DNA of 64,000 nucleotides from Marinobacterium profundum (GTDB taxonomy: Bacteria; Pseudomonadota; Gammaproteobacteria; Pseudomonadales; Balneatricaceae). The notes beneath the pieces are model-generated. The model was not told the DNA's origin. It did not search any database and was given only the letters and a program-made list of their open reading frames with translations. Numbering within the stretch: position 1 is the first letter of the stretch; every line of letters begins with the position of its first letter. The DNA lies in the NCBI RefSeq assembly GCF_001528745.1, contig NZ_BCNS01000104.1, positions 26,952-90,951 on the forward strand. Reading direction: 5' to 3'. The position numbers were made by a program, and so were the translations under genes. Shown in pieces: positions 60,636 to 64,000 of the stretch.

Positions 60636-62195
60636 ATGCACGCCTCCCTGATGAACCGCGGCAAAGACTACGCGATTGGCAACAGCCTGATGGTCGGCCT
60701 CACCCTGGCGGTGGTGGTCCTGCCCCAGGCCATCGCCTTTTCTACAACCCTGGCAGGGCTGCCGCCCTACTTCGGTATCTACGCCGCCATCTGGGGCGTG
60801 CTCTTCACCGCCCTGCTCAACCCCTCGCGGATATTCCACGGCGGCCCGAACAGCGCCATGTCGGCGGTGATAGGCGTGACCCTGCTACCGGTGGCACCGC
60901 AGTTTGGCAATGACTATATCGGCTACGCCCTGAGCCTGATTCTGATGGCCGGTATCTTCCAGTTACTGTTCCTGCTGATTCCCGCCCTGGGGCGTATGCT
61001 GGACTTTCTCAGCGAGCCTGTGATTAACGGCATGATCTGCGGTATAGGCCTGTTTCTGATCTTCAAATCCTTTGCGGGCTTTGCCGGCCTGCCGATTAAT
61101 ACCGAGGTTGAGTGGCCCCTGTGGATAGCCTGGCAGACCTTCCTCGCCGTGCTCGAAATTGGCAACATGCATGCCATCCACATAGGCTTGGTAACGCTGG
61201 TGGTCACAGTACTGGCACGGCAGTTTGAGCCCATTCGCAATGCCGCCATCCTACTGGGGATTATCGCCGGCACCCTGCTGTCAGAATACCTCAACAGCCG
61301 TTACGGGCTGGAAAACACCCTGATCGAACAAACCGCCGACATGTCCGCCATTGGCTTTGTGTTCCCGTCGATTCCGCTCTTCACCCAGGAAGCCATGCCC
61401 GACTTGATCAGTATCATTCCAGGTGCCATCACGCTGGCATTGCTGGGGCTGTTCCAGACAGTCGCCGCCATGCGCCGCATGAACCGCAAACAGGGACACT
61501 ACATCAGCGCGCGCCATGGCATCTTCGCCGACAGCCTTAGCAACTGTCTGCTGCCCTTTATATCCTCGCTGCCGACCTGCGCCTCTTTCAACCGCATGTG
61601 GCTGATGCACGCCATGGGTGCTGTCAGCCGCCTGGCAGCGGTTTTTTCCGGTCTGATACTGTTGCTGCTGGTACTGTTTTTCTCCGACCTGATCGCCATT
61701 ATTCCCATCCCCGCCATGGCCGCCACCATCATGATCGTCGGCGCCAACATGATTAAATGGTCGGATATAAAGCCGCATTTCCATAATCTTCCCGAAGGCA
61801 TCGTATTTTCGGCATCCTTTATATCGGTGCATGTCTTCGGCCTCTTTGGCGCTGTGATCTGTGGCTCGCTGCTGGCGCTGGCTTATGCCAAATGGGAAAA
61901 GGCTCACCCCAATGTGTCCCTGGACGGGAATATTCTGCGCATCAAGGGCAACATCTATTACGGGTCTCTGCCGGTAATCGAGTCCCTGTTCCACAAGGCC
62001 ATAAGCCAACTTGATGAACTGGTGGTGGACTTCTCAGCGGTGCACCACATAGATCCGGAGGGCGTACGCTGGCTGGCAGAGCTCAGGAAACATGAAAAAG
62101 TGCGTTTCATGGACAGGCGTGATGGCATGGACAGGCGTACCGGCAAGCGCGTCAAACACAGTAAGACGGATCGACGCCAGCGGCGGGTACTTTGA
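60636..62195 (+). CDS. SulP-family anion transporter with STAS domain
   Basis: 519 residues. Ten to twelve membrane helices with PQAIAFSTTLAGLPPYFGIYAA (helix 1 and family signature) and FHGGPNSAMSAVIGVT, followed by the STAS domain (VVDFSAVHHIDPEGVRWL) and a basic tail rich in Arg and Asp (MDRRDGMDRRTGKRV). SulP proteins import sulfate or bicarbonate, or exchange anions. Last gene of the plus-strand operon, 14 bp after the diheme cytochrome gene, with AAGGA before the start. Likely cargo is sulfate or thiosulfate given the neighbours (inference). Confidence 0.88.
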   Translation: MHASLMNRGKDYAIGNSLMVGLTLAVVVLPQAIAFSTTLAGLPPYFGIYAAIWGVLFTALLNPSRIFHGGPNSAMSAVIGVTLLPVAPQFGNDYIGYALSLILMAGIFQLLFLLIPALGRMLDFLSEPVINGMICGIGLFLIFKSFAGFAGLPINTEVEWPLWIAWQTFLAVLEIGNMHAIHIGLVTLVVTVLARQFEPIRNAAILLGIIAGTLLSEYLNSRYGLENTLIEQTADMSAIGFVFPSIPLFTQEAMPDLISIIPGAITLALLGLFQTVAAMRRMNRKQGHYISARHGIFADSLSNCLLPFISSLPTCASFNRMWLMHAMGAVSRLAAVFSGLILLLLVLFFSDLIAIIPIPAMAATIMIVGANMIKWSDIKPHFHNLPEGIVFSASFISVHVFGLFGAVICGSLLALAYAKWEKAHPNVSLDGNILRIKGNIYYGSLPVIESLFHKAISQLDELVVDFSAVHHIDPEGVRWLAELRKHEKVRFMDRRDGMDRRTGKRVKHSKTDRRQRRVL

Positions 62196-62232
62196 GTGCT
62201 CTAAGCTGATGGCGCTCAGGCAGGAACACAGC

Positions 62233-62261
62233 CAAGCACCTGCCTGTCAGGCAGGTGCTTG
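62233..62261. terminator. Perfect hairpin between convergent sulP and moaA
   Basis: CAAGCACCTGCCTG and CAGGCAGGTGCTTG pair over about 14 bp with a 1-2 nt centre; no T-run on either strand. It probably ends both transcripts with help from rho. Confidence 0.6.
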
Positions 62262-62296
62262 TGTGGATAGGAGCAGAGATTCGTACTGAGCGGGGT

Positions 62297-63304
62297 TTAA
62301 CCGCCGGTCATATTCATGAAGCGAACTATCTGTACGTCACCATCATTGCTGAAGTGGTGACGCTCCGGCTTGTGCACGATAGCTTCAACGATGGCGGCCT
62401 TTAAGCGTTCAAGATCGCCGGGATAGCGGCGTAGCAGCGCCTTGAGATCCAGCGAATCCTCGTTACCCAGGCATAACAACAAGCGGCCTTCCACCGTCAC
62501 CCGCACCCGGTTACAGTCTCCGCAGAAGTTATGACTGTGGGGCGATATAAAACCGACACGGCTGTTACTATCCGCCATGCGCCAGTATTTCGAGGGACCG
62601 CCGCTGGACTCGGTGGTCGGCAGCAGCGGATAGTGCTGCTCAATCAGCGCCCGCACATCGTCACTGGAACAGAAGGTTTCGGCACGATCATGTTCGGATA
62701 TCTGCCCCAAGGGCATTTCCTCAATAAAGCTGATGTCCAGGGACCTATCCCGGGCATAGCTCACCAGATCATGTACCTCGTCGTCGTTGCGCCCCTTGAG
62801 CACGACGGCATTCAGCTTGATGCGTTCGAACCCCGCCTCCCTTGCAGCCTCAATCCCATCCAGCACCTGCTCCAGCCGCCCGGTACGGGTAAGTCGCAGG
62901 AAGCGATCCTCCTGCAGGCTGTCGAGACTGATGTTCAGGCGATTCACACCTGCATCTTTCAACTGCCGGGCATAACGGCGTAACTGCGAGCCATTGGTCG
63001 TCACGCAGAACTCGCGCAGCCCTTCCAGCTTGCCGATACCATCAAACAGAGTGATGACATCACGCCGTACCAGAGGCTCGCCGCCGGTCAGACGAATCTT
63101 GTTCACCCCCAGCTCCGTAAACGCCTTGGCAATGGTCTGAATCTCTTCCAGCGACAGGACTTGCTGGCGCGGCAGGAACGTCATGTCCTCGCCCATGCAG
63201 TAGACGCAACGGAAATCACAACGATCCGTCACCGACATCCGAACGTAGGTAATCTGGCGCCCAAAAGGATCAATTAGCTGTTCAGTCGACACAGGGCACC
63301 TCAT
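62297..63304 (-). CDS. moaA: GTP 3',8-cyclase (molybdenum cofactor)
   Basis: The start at 63304 ([10 protein letters not shown]) is chosen over the frame to 63547, whose first 80 residues are not MoaA-like. 335 residues. The radical-SAM cluster motif is CDFRCVYC, the GTP-site cluster CGDCNRVRV with LLLC near residue 255-275, and the MTGG end holds the C-terminal double glycine. It makes 3',8-cyclo-GTP, the first step to molybdopterin. No other moa genes are near. Molybdenum enzymes for sulfite or nitrate use would fit the sulfur and nitrogen genes nearby. Confidence 0.95.
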   Translation of the reverse strand: MRCPVSTEQLIDPFGRQITYVRMSVTDRCDFRCVYCMGEDMTFLPRQQVLSLEEIQTIAKAFTELGVNKIRLTGGEPLVRRDVITLFDGIGKLEGLREFCVTTNGSQLRRYARQLKDAGVNRLNISLDSLQEDRFLRLTRTGRLEQVLDGIEAAREAGFERIKLNAVVLKGRNDDEVHDLVSYARDRSLDISFIEEMPLGQISEHDRAETFCSSDDVRALIEQHYPLLPTTESSGGPSKYWRMADSNSRVGFISPHSHNFCGDCNRVRVTVEGRLLLCLGNEDSLDLKALLRRYPGDLERLKAAIVEAIVHKPERHHFSNDGDVQIVRFMNMTGG

Positions 63305-63545
63305 GTTAATCTGCTTATCATGGATACCGGCGTGATTATCAATATCTACAAGACCGGCAGTGTTGCAGCTACGATACCACGTTGCCAGAAACCTGTCCGG
63401 TACCAGAAGCGACATACAGGTAGTCCACCAGGTACTTCTCGCCTGGCTTTTTGATGAGCCGCACAACCAGGTAGAGACTGAGCGCGTGCTGTGAATGGGA
63501 TCAGGTGGCGCTGGTATCGCTGTACCTTTTTTAAATTCCACATAC

Positions 63546-63577
63546 AAAAACGCCCCAACCAGAGGCTGAGGCGTTTT
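63546..63577 (-). terminator. Second rrn terminator
   Basis: On the minus strand AACGCCTCA pairs with TGGGGCGTT (one G-U) and is followed by TTTTT. Confidence 0.8.
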
Positions 63578-63598
63578 CGTTGAATAAATGCTTGGCGC
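63575..63598 (-). repeat. Duplicate of the 5S 3' end and downstream flank
   Basis: The 23-bp stretch TTTCGTTGAATAAATGCTTG plus GCG is identical to that linking the 5S gene to its terminator at 63810-63832, suggesting a lost second 5S copy. Confidence 0.65.
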
Positions 63599-63781
63599 CT
63601 CGCAGGCGAGGCGTCCCGCAGGCCCATTTACTCATTAAATAGAAGCTGCGGTCGCGCCACCGACCGGGGCAAAGCGCGCTTTGCCTTTATCCGGTGTCGC
63701 CCTACTATCACATGGCAGGGCGGCCGCGAGCGGCGCTGTCTACCGTCCCCATGTGAGCGCAGATCCCGAAGGATATAAACG

Positions 63782-63808
63782 AAAAAGCCCCGACCGAAGG
63801 TCGAGGCT
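63782..63808 (-). terminator. First rrn terminator after 5S
   Basis: On the minus strand AGCCTCGACC pairs with GGTCGGGGCT (one G-U), followed by TTTTT, 16 bp past the 5S gene. Confidence 0.9.
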
Positions 63809-63823
63809 GTTTCGTTGAATAAA

Positions 63824-63942
63824 TGCTTGGCGATGACCTACTCTCACATGGGGAAACCCCACACTACCATCGGCGATACCGCGTTTCACTACTGAGTTCG
63901 GGATGGGATCAGGTGGTTCCACAGCTCTATTGTCGCCAAGCA
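63824..63942 (-). rRNA. rrf: 5S ribosomal RNA
   Basis: Reverse complement reads TGCTTGGCGAC at the 5' end, has GGAACCACCTGATCCCATCC and CGAACTCAGTAGTGAAACGC, and ends CATCGCCAAGCA pairing with the start. Length of about 119 nt is normal. The operon runs right to left; the 23S gene must lie past 64000. Confidence 0.95.
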
Positions 63943-64000
63943 AAACTTGTACAATATGGATTCTGGCCTCGACAGCGTGTGGCCTGTCGCGACGTACCTT
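63943..64000 (-). other. 23S-5S spacer (partial)
   Basis: Continues from 5S to the window edge; no 23S 3' end is recognised in these 58 bp. Confidence 0.6.

Larger units (their letters stand above)
63305..63781. other. Region downstream of the rRNA operon with decayed 5S-like pieces
   Basis: Contains a second terminator and a copy of the 5S 3' flank (listed separately), an ATGGGATCAGGTGG piece near 63494 that matches 5S, and a CTACTATCACATGG piece near 63702 that is close to the 5S end. Several hairpins (GGCAAAGC/GCTTTGCC near 63667) are present. No gene. Confidence 0.5.

Noticed and set aside
62233..62261. Perfect palindrome as a recombination or attachment site
   Set aside because: Position between convergent genes fits a transcription end; no repeat or integrase is near.
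1..64000. CRISPR arrays, tRNA genes, prophage or conjugation genes
   Set aside because: No regularly spaced repeats, tRNA cloverleaf signatures or phage structural or relaxase motifs were seen anywhere in the window.

Overview
The window looks like a chromosome segment of a free-living, probably marine, gammaproteobacterium. An Oceanospirillales organism such as Marinobacterium is my best guess; I cannot prove the genus. The reasons are the moderately GC-rich coding style, a complete taurine-to-acetyl-CoA dissimilation route (tpa, ald, xsc, pta with a TauR-type regulator), TRAP transport, a BarA-like hybrid kinase, c-di-GMP enzymes, and the 3' end of an rRNA operon (5S, minus strand) at the right edge. 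No CRISPR array, tRNA, prophage or intact transposase gene was seen.

Region 1 (1-8.2 kb) is accessory. It has a partial TPR-like protein at the edge, a 5'-truncated yeiH copy with an internal amber stop, a tartrate/D-malate dehydrogenase, then a three-gene minus-strand operon (flavin amine oxidase, an unrecognised probable beta-barrel protein, and a ThDP decarboxylase with changed catalytic residues). It ends with fused remnants of a codB-like gene and a marR gene. Intact relatives of the yeiH and codB remnants lie 5-15 kb to the right.

Region 2 (8.2-29.2 kb) holds small regulator/target modules: LysR with a quinone oxidoreductase, a 246-bp MITE-like element, a MATE pump, codA-codB for cytosine use, divergent yeiH/yeiE, a DUF3179 protein, a GST, a lipoprotein, a short periplasmic-binding-protein relative, and a TauE/SafE - cyanase - PP2C/kinase - FocA/NirC nitrogen/sulfur cluster. 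It closes with a divergent MFS/LysR pair.

Region 3 (29.3-45 kb) has a TRAP operon divergent from a 2-hydroxyacid dehydrogenase, an HD-GYP protein, a TonB receptor - ABC_sub_bind protein - hybrid kinase sensory operon, small DUF genes including an overlooked 57-aa gene, and an FMN-riboswitch-controlled type-II ribH.

Region 4 (44.8-53 kb) is the taurine module, all on the minus strand: tpa moves the amino group of taurine to pyruvate, ald regenerates pyruvate and frees ammonium, xsc splits sulfoacetaldehyde to sulfite plus acetyl phosphate, and pta makes acetyl-CoA. The sulfite released would need export or oxidation, which fits the TauE/SafE and YeiH proteins elsewhere in the window.

Region 5 (53.3-64 kb) has thiS with a divergent thiG-like gene, a DTW-domain protein, a five-gene plus-strand operon (PhnD-like binding protein, GGDEF/EAL protein, two c-type cytochromes of the SoxA/TsdA type, SulP transporter), moaA, and the rrn 3' end with duplicated terminator units.

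The most unusual things are a dispersed multi-hairpin intergenic repeat (three copies, always at the 3' end of a minus-strand gene), the oxidase/decarboxylase operon, the cytochrome/c-di-GMP/SulP operon, and the ThiG-like protein that lacks a conserved Asp.
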